Below, in pieces: positions 32,028-40,568 of a stretch of DNA of 64,000 bases. Source of the stretch: Leucobacter chromiireducens subsp. chromiireducens (GTDB lineage Bacteria; Actinomycetota; Actinomycetes; Actinomycetales; Microbacteriaceae); NCBI RefSeq assembly GCF_016758255.1, contig NZ_QYAD01000001.1:682001-746000 (forward strand), given 5' to 3'. Numbering within the stretch: position 1 is the first letter of the stretch; each line of letters opens with the position of its first letter. The position numbers and the translations under genes are program-made. Under the pieces are notes generated by a model that searched no databases, had not been told where the DNA came from, and saw nothing but the letters and a program-made list of their open reading frames with translations.

Positions 32028-32696
32028 TCAGTCGCGTTCCGCGCGCTCGACATCCGCGTCGGTCGCCGCGATCTGGTCTTCCAGCTCGGTGACGAGGGCG
32101 GTGAAGTGCGCGTTGCACGCCTCGATCTCGGCAGTGAGCTTCGCGCGGCCCGCGGCGGTGGGGGTGAGCTCGAGGTCGAGCGCGTGGTCCCGCACGCGGT
32201 CGAGTTGCAGGGCGATATCCGCAACGCTGCGGAGGATGTCAGCGGTGTCCGCGCTCGCCGCGAGAAACTCCACCCACTGGCTGAGGGCCCGTGAGAGGAT
32301 CTTGCGCTCCGTGACCACCTGATCGCGCAGCGCGCTCAGCTCCGTGCCCCAGCCGGTGATGTCGAGATCGGGATCCAGTCCGCGGATTGAGCGGGGCACC
32401 ACGTGCCCGCGTGCGATCTCGCTCTCATCGTCGTCGGCCAGGTCGTGGAGGAACTCGGTGAGCGCAAGGCGGGTGACCGGGGCCCAGCGGCGTGCGGTCG
32501 AGCGCGCAACCACCTTGTCCACGACCAGCACGGTGAAGAGCGAGGTCACGAGCCCGGCAGCGAGACCCGAGAGCACGACGAGCTCCTGCCAGATGCCGGT
32601 CGCGACGTCGAGCCAGATCACCACAACAATCACGGCGATGCCGACGAGGATTCCGGCGACGTTGAGGGCGCGCTTGCGCGGCGATGGGTGACTCAC
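32028..32696 (-). CDS. Two-TM membrane protein with coiled coil
   Basis: 222 aa from GTG at 32696, chosen for the strong AGGAGG 4-5 bp upstream; a longer in-frame extension has no such site. Two TM helices at about 10-60 (LNVAGILVGIAVIVVVIWLD, WQELVVLSGLAAGLVTSLFT), then a long charged helical domain. No recognised family. Confidence 0.72.
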   Translation of the reverse strand: MSHPSPRKRALNVAGILVGIAVIVVVIWLDVATGIWQELVVLSGLAAGLVTSLFTVLVVDKVVARSTARRWAPVTRLALTEFLHDLADDDESEIARGHVVPRSIRGLDPDLDITGWGTELSALRDQVVTERKILSRALSQWVEFLAASADTADILRSVADIALQLDRVRDHALDLELTPTAAGRAKLTAEIEACNAHFTALVTELEDQIAATDADVERAERD

Positions 32697-32823
32697 AGAT
32701 CCTCCTGGGAAGGGGGCGGGGTGTCCATAACCATATCCGAGCTGAGGCACAGGGGAGGGTGGACGGCACCGCGCCCCGCGGGGCAGAATTGCGCACAACG
32801 AAACTCATATGCTCGAATGCGGA

Positions 32824-32840
32824 ATACCCCATAGGGGTAT
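32824..32840 (+). promoter_or_regulatory. CsoR-type copper operator
   Basis: Palindrome ATACCCC-ATA-GGGGTAT, 55 bp upstream of the copper ATPase start. It matches the TACCCC-n-GGGGTA operators of actinobacterial CsoR repressors. No csoR gene is in the window, so the repressor must be encoded elsewhere. Confidence 0.8.
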
Positions 32841-32895
32841 ATGGTTGCAGGTGACGTCGACCGGTTGTGACTGGTGCGACGGAAAGGGGACGAAG

Positions 32896-35148
32896 ATGAC
32901 CGACACCCAATCGCCCACGCCAGACCCGCACGCAGGGCACACCATGCATGCCGGGCACGATCCGCATGCCGGGCATGACGAGCATGCCGGGCACGACGCC
33001 CACGCGGGGCATGACGAGCACGCCGGACACGATGAGCACGCTGGACACGATGCGCACGCGGGGCACGACGCGCACGGCGGTCACGGGGGCCACGCCGGGC
33101 ACGGCGACCACGTCGCACAGTACCGCCGCCTCTTCTGGATCATGCTCGTGTTGGCCGTTCCCACGGCAGCCCTCTCGGGCATGTTTGCCATGATCCTCGG
33201 CTACGAGCTGCCGAGTTGGCCCTGGCTCGCCTGGGTGTCGCCGATTCTCGGCACGGTCATGTACGTGTGGGGTGGCCGCCCCTTCCTTGTCGGCGCAGTC
33301 GACGAGATCCGTGCGCGCAAACCCGGCATGATGCTGCTGATCGGCCTCGCCATCACGGTCGCCTTCCTCGCTTCCTGGGGATCCAGCCTGGGGATCCTCG
33401 ACCACCAGCTCGACTTCTGGTGGGAGCTGGCGCTCCTCATCGTCATCATGCTGCTGGGGCACTGGGTGGAGATGCGCTCGCTCGCGCAGACCACCTCCGC
33501 GCTTGATTCGCTCGCGGCGCTCCTGCCCGACACTGCAGAGCGCGTGGAGCACGGCGAGATCGTCGTCGTTGCCCCAGCGGACCTCCGGGTGGGTGACCTG
33601 GTCGTCGTGCGGCCGGGCGCAAGCGTGCCCGCTGATGGTCGGGTCGTTGAGGGTCGCGCCGCAATGGACGAGTCGATGGTGACCGGCGAATCACGCACGG
33701 TCACCCGTGAGCCGGGGGATTACGTCACCGCTGGCACCGTGGCCACCGACTCCGGCCTGCGCGTCGAGGTCACCGCAACGGGCGACGACACCGCGCTCGC
33801 TGGCATTCAGCGCCTCGTGAGCGACGCCCAGAACTCCTCCTCGCGTGCACAGCGGCTTGCGGACACCGCCGCCGGGTGGTTGTTCTGGTTCGCGCTCGGC
33901 GCCGCGGTGATCACTGCGATCGCATGGACGCTCTTCGGCATGCCTGACGAGGCGGTCGTGCGCACCATCACGGTCCTCGTGATCGCGTGCCCCCACGCGC
34001 TGGGCCTCGCGATCCCGCTCGTGGTGTCCATCGCGACGGAGCGGGCCGCTCGCGGCGGCGTGCTCGTGAAGGATCGCCTGGCGCTCGAGAGCATGCGCGT
34101 GGTTGACGCGGTGCTCTTCGACAAGACCGGCACACTCACGAAGGGTGAGCCTACGGTTTCGGAGGTTGCGCTCGCCGACGCGAACGGTGGGCTCGACGCG
34201 GACGCGGTGCTCGCGCTCGCCGCAGCGGCGGAGTCGGAGAGCGAGCACCCGCTCGCAAAGGCGATTGTTCGAGCGGCGCGGGATCGGGGACTCACGGTTC
34301 CCGTCTCCTCCGAGTTCTCCTCCTCCCCGGCGGTGGGGGTCACCGCAACGGTCGACGGTGCTCGCATTCGCGTGGGTGGGCCGTACCTCCTGTCCGAGGA
34401 GGGCGCCGAGGAACTCGCCGCGGTCGAGCCGTGGCGCGAGCGCGGCGCGATCATCCTGCACGTGCTGCGTGACGGTGCGGTGATTGGCGCGCTCTCGCTG
34501 AGCGACGAGATTCGTTCCGAGTCGCGGGACGCGGTTGCCGCGCTCCATAAGCTTGGCGTCAGTGTGGTGATGATCACGGGTGACGCACCCGCGGTGGCAC
34601 ACGCCGTCGCGGCCGACCTCGGGATTGACCGCGTGTTCGCCGGCGTCCGTCCGGAGGACAAGGCGGCCAAGGTGCAGGAGCTGCAGGCCGAGGGGCGCCG
34701 CGTCGCGATGGTGGGCGACGGGGTGAACGATGCACCCGCGCTCGCGCAGGCAGACGTGGGGCTCGCGATCGGCGCGGGCACCGACGTGGCGATTGCTTCC
34801 GCAGGGGTCATTCTCGCGAGTGACGATCCTCGTTCCGTGCTGTCGGTGATCCGCCTGTCGCAGGCGGCCTACCGCAAGATGCAGCAGAACCTGTGGTGGG
34901 CGGCCGGGTACAACCTCATTTCAGTGCCGCTCGCTGCGGGCGTGCTCGCACCCATCGGCTTCGTGCTGCCGATGTCGGTCGGCGCGATCCTGATGTCGCT
35001 TTCGACCATCGTGGTTGCGCTCAACGCGCAGCTGCTGCGCAGGCTCGACCTGCGCCCGGAGGTGGTGACGCGAGAGATTCTCGGGGGCGCGGGCGCGACG
35101 TCGCCGGCGCGTGCGGAGGGGGACGAGTCGCTGTTGGCCTCCCGCTAG
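32896..35148 (+). CDS. copB: Copper-translocating P-type ATPase (CopB-type)
   Basis: 750 aa from ATG at 32896. The N terminus (13-71) is a His-rich metal-binding tail of repeated HAGHD units. Eight TM segments; A-domain TGES (263-266); the ion-binding motif is CPH (365-367) instead of CPC, as in P1B-3 CopB ATPases; phosphorylation site DKTGT at Asp409; SEHPLAK and GDGVNDAP motifs present. Exports copper or silver across the membrane. Controlled by the CsoR-type palindrome upstream. The gene ends just before convergent soxR. Confidence 0.93.
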   Translation: MTDTQSPTPDPHAGHTMHAGHDPHAGHDEHAGHDAHAGHDEHAGHDEHAGHDAHAGHDAHGGHGGHAGHGDHVAQYRRLFWIMLVLAVPTAALSGMFAMILGYELPSWPWLAWVSPILGTVMYVWGGRPFLVGAVDEIRARKPGMMLLIGLAITVAFLASWGSSLGILDHQLDFWWELALLIVIMLLGHWVEMRSLAQTTSALDSLAALLPDTAERVEHGEIVVVAPADLRVGDLVVVRPGASVPADGRVVEGRAAMDESMVTGESRTVTREPGDYVTAGTVATDSGLRVEVTATGDDTALAGIQRLVSDAQNSSSRAQRLADTAAGWLFWFALGAAVITAIAWTLFGMPDEAVVRTITVLVIACPHALGLAIPLVVSIATERAARGGVLVKDRLALESMRVVDAVLFDKTGTLTKGEPTVSEVALADANGGLDADAVLALAAAAESESEHPLAKAIVRAARDRGLTVPVSSEFSSSPAVGVTATVDGARIRVGGPYLLSEEGAEELAAVEPWRERGAIILHVLRDGAVIGALSLSDEIRSESRDAVAALHKLGVSVVMITGDAPAVAHAVAADLGIDRVFAGVRPEDKAAKVQELQAEGRRVAMVGDGVNDAPALAQADVGLAIGAGTDVAIASAGVILASDDPRSVLSVIRLSQAAYRKMQQNLWWAAGYNLISVPLAAGVLAPIGFVLPMSVGAILMSLSTIVVALNAQLLRRLDLRPEVVTREILGGAGATSPARAEGDESLLASR

Positions 35149-35169
35149 GCGCACCGCATTTCCGGCGGT

Positions 35170-35631
35170 CTACTCGGGATCGGGATCGTGGCCGATGCGC
35201 CGCGGTCCCGGTCCCTCGGCGGCCAGTCGGTCGCCGGGGTTGAGCGCGATGCAGGTGTTTAGTGAGAGGCACCCGCACCCGATGCACCCCGTGAGCTCGG
35301 CTTCGAGGAGTTCGAGCTCGCGACGGCGCTCCTCGAGCCGGTCGCGCCACGCTTCAGAGATGCGCCGCCAATCCTGTTTCCCGGGCATCCGGTCGTGGGG
35401 CAGATCCGCGAACACCTCCGCGACTTCACTGAGCGGCACACCGAAGCGGCGCGAGGCGAGGATGATCCCGATCCGGCGGAGCACGTAGCGCGGGTAGCGG
35501 CGCTGGTTCCCTGCCGTGCGCACCGAGCTGATGAGTCCCTGCGCCTCGTAGTACCGCACCGCGCTCGGGGCAATGCCCGCGCGGGTGGCGACCTCGCCGA
35601 CGGTGAGAAGATCCTTCGGGCTCGTGCGCAT
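35170..35631 (-). CDS. soxR: Redox-sensing regulator SoxR
   Basis: 153 aa from ATG at 35631, with AAGGAG 6 bp upstream. MerR-type HTH (LLTVGEVATRAGIAPSAVRY), dimerisation helix, and the iron-sulfur motif CIGCGCLSLNTC with four Cys, which binds a [2Fe-2S] cluster. Divergent from the MFS pump gene across a SoxR-box-like palindrome, so it likely activates that pump in response to redox-active drugs, as in actinobacteria. Confidence 0.93.
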   Translation of the reverse strand: MRTSPKDLLTVGEVATRAGIAPSAVRYYEAQGLISSVRTAGNQRRYPRYVLRRIGIILASRRFGVPLSEVAEVFADLPHDRMPGKQDWRRISEAWRDRLEERRRELELLEAELTGCIGCGCLSLNTCIALNPGDRLAAEGPGPRRIGHDPDPE

Positions 35632-35642
35632 TGTGCTCCTTG

Positions 35643-35662
35643 ACTTCAAGTGAACTTGAAGT
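35643..35662. promoter_or_regulatory. SoxR box in soxR-MFS intergenic region
   Basis: Palindrome ACTTCAAG-TGAA-CTTGAAGT, close to the classical SoxR box (CCTCAAGT..ACTTGAGG type), 11 bp from the soxR start and 15 bp from the MFS start. Should control both. Confidence 0.78.
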
Positions 35663-35677
35663 TTTAGGGTACTCGGT

Positions 35678-37144
35678 GTGACTGAAACCAACCAGACTTC
35701 TTCCCCCGAACCGCCGCACCCCGAGCCGCGTCCGGCTCCGCGCGCCGGCAGCTGGCGCGACCTGTTCAGTCGCGCGCACGCGCCCGCCGTGACGGTGTTG
35801 GCGAGTGGCGTGGGGCTCTACGCAATGAATCTCTACTTCACCGCAGCGCTCCTCCCCACGGTCGTGGCCGATATTGGCGGTGCCGAGTACTTCGCGTGGG
35901 CCGCCACCGCCTACCTCATCACCGCGGTGGTCGCGACCATGCTGGTCAGCCGGTTGCTTGCCGGGGCTGGCCCCGCCCGCGCCTATGCGCTCGCGTTCGC
36001 GCTGTTCGCGCTCGGCACCGGCGTGAGCGCGCTCTCCGCGGGGATGGAGCAGTTCGTGCTCGGCCGTGCGATCCAGGGATCCGGGGCGGGGCTCCTCACC
36101 GGGCTCGGCTACGCGGTGATCCGTGGCGCGCTGCCGCCGGCGCTGTGGACGCGGGCGACCGGACTCATCTCTGCGATGTTCGGCGTCGGGACGCTTGTCG
36201 GCCCCGTGCTTGGCGGGGCGTTCGCGGAGTTCGCTGCGTGGCGGGCCGCACTCGGCACGCTCGCGGTCCTGGCGCTCGCGCTCCTGCCGGTCGCCGTGCG
36301 GGCGCTTCCTGCCTCGCTGCTGGGTGCCGACCCGAGCGGCGAGCCGCACCGCCCGGCTCCCGTGCCGCTCGTGCCCATCGCGACGCTCGCGGCCGCCGCG
36401 GCAGCGCTGAGTCTCAGCTCGCGCCTCGGCGGTCCGCTTGTTGCGGTGGCGATTGGCGGTGGGTTGTTCTTGCTCGTGGCGTTCCTGCTGCTCGACTCGC
36501 GCCACGCAAACGGCGTGCTGCCCCGCCTTGCCTACGCGCGGGGCGGGTCGCTGAAATGGGTGTACCTCACGGTTGCCGCGCTCTGCGCAGGCGTTATGGT
36601 GGAGAACTTCGTGCCGCTCTTCGCGCAGCAGATCGGCGGGCTCACGCCGCTCGGGGCCGGGCTGCTCGGCGGTGCGCTCTCGCTCGGCTGGGTCGCCTCG
36701 CAGCTGTTCAGCGTCGGGGCGGGGTCAGCGCGCGTGCCGACACTGATTCGCGTGGCGCCGTGGCTTCTCACGGGTGGCCTCTGCACGTATGGCCTGCTGC
36801 AAATTGCCGAGCCCGGAATCCCGATTGTGCTCGCGTGGGCGCTCGCGCTGTTCATCGCCGGTGCGGGCATCGGCCTCGCGTTCCCGCACCTCTCGGTGGC
36901 CGCGATGATGAGCAGTAGCGACGAGCGCGAGGGTGCGAAGGCGGCCGCCGCCGTGAGCACCACGCAGCTGATCGCCTTCACGCTCACCTCGGCCCTCGCT
37001 GGGAACCTCATCGCGCTGGGGGATGGGCCGCTCAGCTCTGCCCGTTGGCTTGCCTTCGGGCTCACTGCGCTCACCGCGCTCGGAATCGCGACCGCGCTCG
37101 CGGCAACGCGCGCCTCCCGCCGCGCGCAGGCCGAGCGTCCCTAG
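35678..37144 (+). CDS. MFS transporter (SoxR-linked)
   Basis: 488 aa from GTG at 35678. Fourteen hydrophobic segments are likely, with the DHA2-like motif GSGAGLLTGLGYAVIRGALP between TM4 and TM5. Probable proton-driven efflux of redox-active or toxic compounds under SoxR control. Overlaps the end of the convergent FBP gene by four bases. Confidence 0.87.
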   Translation: MTETNQTSSPEPPHPEPRPAPRAGSWRDLFSRAHAPAVTVLASGVGLYAMNLYFTAALLPTVVADIGGAEYFAWAATAYLITAVVATMLVSRLLAGAGPARAYALAFALFALGTGVSALSAGMEQFVLGRAIQGSGAGLLTGLGYAVIRGALPPALWTRATGLISAMFGVGTLVGPVLGGAFAEFAAWRAALGTLAVLALALLPVAVRALPASLLGADPSGEPHRPAPVPLVPIATLAAAAAALSLSSRLGGPLVAVAIGGGLFLLVAFLLLDSRHANGVLPRLAYARGGSLKWVYLTVAALCAGVMVENFVPLFAQQIGGLTPLGAGLLGGALSLGWVASQLFSVGAGSARVPTLIRVAPWLLTGGLCTYGLLQIAEPGIPIVLAWALALFIAGAGIGLAFPHLSVAAMMSSSDEREGAKAAAAVSTTQLIAFTLTSALAGNLIALGDGPLSSARWLAFGLTALTALGIATALAATRASRRAQAERP

Positions 37145-37731
37145 CGGGCCGAGCCGGACTCACCTGCCGAGCGGGTCTCGCGTGCCCCGCTGCGCTGGTG
37201 TGGGGACGCGTGCCCCGCGCCCAGCGCGAGCACCTCGTCGACGAAGCCCGCTGCCCGGCCGGCGAGCTCCGCGCGGTGCGCGGCAACGAGCTCGTCGGCC
37301 GGCGGGTCGAGCGGCGTGAGTGGGCGCAGCGCGTTGACGCGGGCATTGCAGTCGAGATCCACGCACAGGTACGTGCCGAGCGTCGACATGCGCCGCTCCG
37401 CGAGGGCGGTCGGCGCAACAAAGAGGGACACCTGCTCGAAGCGGCGCGGGATCCGGCACAGCTCACACATCACCGCGCGGCCCGCCGCGGTGCGCGTGCG
37501 TGTGGTGGTGAGCATGATGCCACGGAGGGCTCCGCCGTGCGCGGTGAAGAGGTAGCCACGCTGGGGCGCGCTGGGGTCGCGCCAGCCAATGTAGTCGCGC
37601 TCACCCCATGCTGGGCGCAGGGGGTGTCTCGTCATGCGCACGGTGCGCCTCGTGGATTCGTCGATATTGCCGAGCGCGGCGCGCAGCTCGCTCAGGGTGT
37701 GCGGGGGCACAAGATCCTCCATTCGGTTCAA
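37141..37731 (-). CDS. FBP-domain (FusB-like) zinc protein
   Basis: 196 aa. C-terminal treble-clef zinc finger of the FBP/FusB type: VMCELCR ... VSLFVAP ... GTYLCVDLDCN. Members bind EF-G and can protect the ribosome from fusidic acid. Divergent from the TetR gene, sharing its palindromic operator. Confidence 0.82.
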   Translation of the reverse strand: MNRMEDLVPPHTLSELRAALGNIDESTRRTVRMTRHPLRPAWGERDYIGWRDPSAPQRGYLFTAHGGALRGIMLTTTRTRTAAGRAVMCELCRIPRRFEQVSLFVAPTALAERRMSTLGTYLCVDLDCNARVNALRPLTPLDPPADELVAAHRAELAGRAAGFVDEVLALGAGHASPHQRSGARETRSAGESGSAR

Positions 37732-37733
37732 TT

Positions 37734-37747
37734 TGTACAGTCGTACA
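37734..37747. promoter_or_regulatory. Palindromic operator between FBP and TetR genes
   Basis: TGTAC-AGTC-GTACA, in the divergent intergenic region. A typical size for a TetR dimer half-site pair; likely autoregulatory. Confidence 0.5.
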
Positions 37748-37793
37748 GATTAGCTCGCTAGTCTGGATCCGTCCACTCAGGAAACGAGGAACG

Positions 37794-38369
37794 ATGGCCT
37801 ACCTGCCCCGAGAAGCGCGTCGCGAGGCGATGATTGGTGCTGCGCTCGAGGTGATTCGCGCGGATGGTTTCGCGGCTGTGTCTGCCCGTTCGGTCGCGCA
37901 GGCGGTGGGCGGGTCGCCCGGGCTCGTGCATCAGCACTTCACCTCGGTCACCGAGCTCACCGGGCTCGCCTGGCGGCACTACGTCGCCGAGAACCTTGCG
38001 GAGTTCACAGCCGCGGTCGCCGAGCCCGGAGGTGGCGCAGTTGCCGAGTTCTTCGCAAACCACCTGGACGAGACGCGAGCGGCCGAGCTCTGGCTCTGGG
38101 CAGACGCGTGGGCGCACGCGCTCCGTGTGCCCGAGTTCGCGGGCGTCTTTGCTGGCACGGTCGCCGAGCTCACTGACGCGCTTCGCGGCGCGGATCCCGG
38201 TCTCACGGAGGCCGAAGCGGATCGCGCGGTGCTCCTGGGGATCGGCCTTGCGGGGATGAGGCGCGTGGCTCCGGATCGCTACGGGACCGAGCGGGTCGCC
38301 GCAATTGTGGGCGTGGGAGGCGGCCGGGCGGTGGCGTCGGATACGCAGGGCGCACTCAGCGAGAACTGA
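37794..38369 (+). CDS. TetR-family regulator
   Basis: 191 aa from ATG at 37794 (GAGGAACG upstream). N-terminal TetR HTH (GFAAVSARSVAQAVGGSPGL, VHQHF), C-terminal ligand domain. Ends 13 bp before cueP, so the two form an operon; it may respond to a metal or polyamine-like ligand. The ligand cannot be told. Confidence 0.86.
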   Translation: MAYLPREARREAMIGAALEVIRADGFAAVSARSVAQAVGGSPGLVHQHFTSVTELTGLAWRHYVAENLAEFTAAVAEPGGGAVAEFFANHLDETRAAELWLWADAWAHALRVPEFAGVFAGTVAELTDALRGADPGLTEAEADRAVLLGIGLAGMRRVAPDRYGTERVAAIVGVGGGRAVASDTQGALSEN

Positions 38370-38382
38370 CACGATACGGGGT

Positions 38383-39006
38383 ATGGGTATCTCAGTCGCG
38401 CGCGTGCGCCCCGCTCTTGTTGGCTCGGCGATTGCCGCAATCGTGCTGCTGGCCGGCTGCTCAGCGGCCGGTGCCGCGGAGCAGCCGGCCACCTCCGGTG
38501 AGGTCTCGGCCGAGGAAGCTGGCGCCGCCGCCGTGCTCGCTGAGCTGGGTATCGATGCGAGCGACCCCGTCGCGCTCGTGGAGGGCCTGGAGGCGTTGCC
38601 GGTGGCCGAGCGCCCTGCGGATTTCGTGGCGCAGGTGATGCCCACGGAGGTGAAGGTGCAGCCTGAGCAGCCGGGCGAACTCGTGCTTCCCGTTGCGGGC
38701 GATCAGTTCTACCTCTCGGTCGCGCCGTATCGTGCCCAGACGCATCCGTGCACGTTCCACGTGCCCACCTCGTGCCTGGGGGAGATGCAGAACGCGGACA
38801 TTCAGCTGCGCATCACTGACGCCGCGAGCGGAGACGTGATTGTTGACGAGGCGCGTACGACCGAAGACAATGGCTTCGCCGGGGTGTGGCTGCCGCGCGA
38901 TGGTGAGTTCACGATCGAGATCACCGCCGACGGCGATACCGGCGTGCAAACCGTGCGCACGGGGGCGAACGACCCGACCTGCATCACGACGCTGCAGCTC
39001 AGCTAG
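38383..39006 (+). CDS. cueP: CueP-family copper-binding lipoprotein
   Basis: 207 aa. Signal peptide with lipobox LAGC (Cys26), then the CueP domain: FYLSVAPYRAQTHPCTFH, TSCLGEM, EDNGFAGVWLPRDGEF and DPTCITTLQL. The conserved Cys residues bind copper on the outer face of the membrane. With copB 3.2 kb away it forms a copper-tolerance region. Overlaps the LysR gene end by 8 bp. Confidence 0.9.
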   Translation: MGISVARVRPALVGSAIAAIVLLAGCSAAGAAEQPATSGEVSAEEAGAAAVLAELGIDASDPVALVEGLEALPVAERPADFVAQVMPTEVKVQPEQPGELVLPVAGDQFYLSVAPYRAQTHPCTFHVPTSCLGEMQNADIQLRITDAASGDVIVDEARTTEDNGFAGVWLPRDGEFTIEITADGDTGVQTVRTGANDPTCITTLQLS

Positions 39007-39895
39007 CCGCGGCGCCCGAGGCCAGCTGCGCGAGCAGAATCTCACGGAAGCGCTCGGCCGCGGGGGTCGGGTTGAACGCGTCCCAAATGAGCACCTCGTG
39101 TCGACGCGGTGCGGGCGTCACGGCGAAGGTTGCGAGCCGGTGTGCCTCTCGCTGCGCCACGATCGTGGGGAGTAGGCCCACGGCGAGCCCCGCTTCGATC
39201 AGCCGGAGCGACGAATCAAACGCGCTGCTCTCGAACTGCACCTCGCGCTCGATTCCCGCGCGCGCAAAGGCTCGATCGCTCTGCTCGCGCGCGGGGGAGC
39301 CGGCGGGAAAATCGACGAATGGCTCCGCCGCGAGTTGCGCGAGCGAGACTCGCTTCCGCCCCGCAAGCGGGTGGCTCCGGTTCACCGCACCCACGAGGGC
39401 CTCGTCCCCGAGGAGCCTCGCACCCACCTCCTCCGGCAGCTGGGGATCCGGCAGGCCGAGCACCGCCACGTCGATGCGGCCTGCGCGCACGTGCTCGAGG
39501 AGGCGATCGCTGTGGTGCGTGCGGAGGGTGATCCGCACGCCCGGGTGGCGCGCGCGAAAATGCGCGAGTGCCGCAGGCACGTCGACGGTTCCCGTCGTGG
39601 GGATTGTGCCAATGGTCAGTGTGCCGCGGATGTCCCCGGTGGCTGCCGCGCCCGCCGCAGCCGCTCGTGCGGCCGCGTCGAGTGCGGCGCGAGCGTGTGG
39701 CAGAAACGCCTCGCCCGCGGGGGTGAGCGCCACTTTGCGGCTCGTCCGCGCGAACAGGGGGTAGCCGAGCTCGCGCTCGAGCGCGGCAACCTGATGGCTG
39801 AGCGCGGACTGCACGACGTGGCACTGCTTGGCCGCGCGCGTGAAGTGTTTCGTCTCGGCAACCGCCACGACGTACCTGAGCTGTTGAAGTTCCAC
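38999..39895 (-). CDS. LysR-family regulator
   Basis: 298 aa. HTH at 1-60 (LRYVVAVAETKHFTRAAKQC, HVVQSALSHQVAALERELGY), LysR substrate domain following. Divergent from the FMN reductase/EamA pair, which it probably regulates. A candidate LysR site is the TCAATCGTGAATCACGATTG repeat at about 39899-39918. Confidence 0.9.
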   Translation of the reverse strand: MELQQLRYVVAVAETKHFTRAAKQCHVVQSALSHQVAALERELGYPLFARTSRKVALTPAGEAFLPHARAALDAAARAAAAGAAATGDIRGTLTIGTIPTTGTVDVPAALAHFRARHPGVRITLRTHHSDRLLEHVRAGRIDVAVLGLPDPQLPEEVGARLLGDEALVGAVNRSHPLAGRKRVSLAQLAAEPFVDFPAGSPAREQSDRAFARAGIEREVQFESSAFDSSLRLIEAGLAVGLLPTIVAQREAHRLATFAVTPAPRRHEVLIWDAFNPTPAAERFREILLAQLASGAAAS

Positions 39896-39898
39896 GGA

Positions 39899-39918
39899 TC
39901 AATCGTGAATCACGATTG
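39899..39918. promoter_or_regulatory. Palindromic LysR operator
   Basis: TCAATCGTGAATCACGATTG: arms CAATCGTGA and TCACGATTG (9 bp, 1-nt centre region), 4 bp upstream of the lysR start. Typical LysR-type site for autorepression and activation of the divergent pair. Confidence 0.65.
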
Positions 39919-40007
39919 ATCTCATGTCAATCATGTGTTGGACTCATAGGTCTGGTGGCGCCGAAGATGGGACTGTCCCGGAGATGCTGGGGCGGAAACG
40001 GAGACCC

Positions 40008-40568
40008 ATGCGTATCGGAGTGCTGAGTGGCAGCATCGCGAGCGATTCGATCAACACGGCCCTGCTCGGGGCGCTCGGCCACATCATCGGTGAGCGCGCT
40101 GAGATCGTGCCCATCGCCATCTCGACGCTGCCGCTGTATGGCCGCGACGCGGATACTGGGCATCCCGAGGTTGCGGTCGCGTACAAGGAACTCGTGCGCG
40201 GCCTCGACGGGCTCATCATCGCGACACCGGAGTACAACCGTGCGCTCCCGGCTGCGCTGAAGAACGCGCTTGAGTGGGGCTCGCGCCCGTGGGGGGAGAA
40301 CGTCTTTGCGGGGCTTCCGGTGGGCATCGTCGGGGCCTCGCCCGGCACGATTGGCACCGCACTGGCGCAGCAGCAATTGCGCGCCGGTCTCGCGTTTCTC
40401 GACGCCCCGACGCTCGCGCAGCCGGAGGTGTACCTCCGCTGGCGCGACGACATGCTCGATAGCGCGGGGCGCATCGCCGATGCGGGTACGCGCGAGTTCC
40501 TGAGCGCCTGGGTCGAGCGTTTCTTCGCGCACGTGACCGTCCACGCTCGGGCAGCGGTGCTCGCGTGA
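40008..40568 (+). CDS. NADPH-dependent FMN reductase
   Basis: 186 aa from ATG at 40008. Flavodoxin-like fold: VLSGSIASDSINTALLGALG phosphate loop and IIATPEYNRALPAALKNALE. Reduces FMN, quinones or azo compounds in related proteins. Stop overlaps the EamA start by four bases (GTGA). Confidence 0.88.
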   Translation: MRIGVLSGSIASDSINTALLGALGHIIGERAEIVPIAISTLPLYGRDADTGHPEVAVAYKELVRGLDGLIIATPEYNRALPAALKNALEWGSRPWGENVFAGLPVGIVGASPGTIGTALAQQQLRAGLAFLDAPTLAQPEVYLRWRDDMLDSAGRIADAGTREFLSAWVERFFAHVTVHARAAVLA

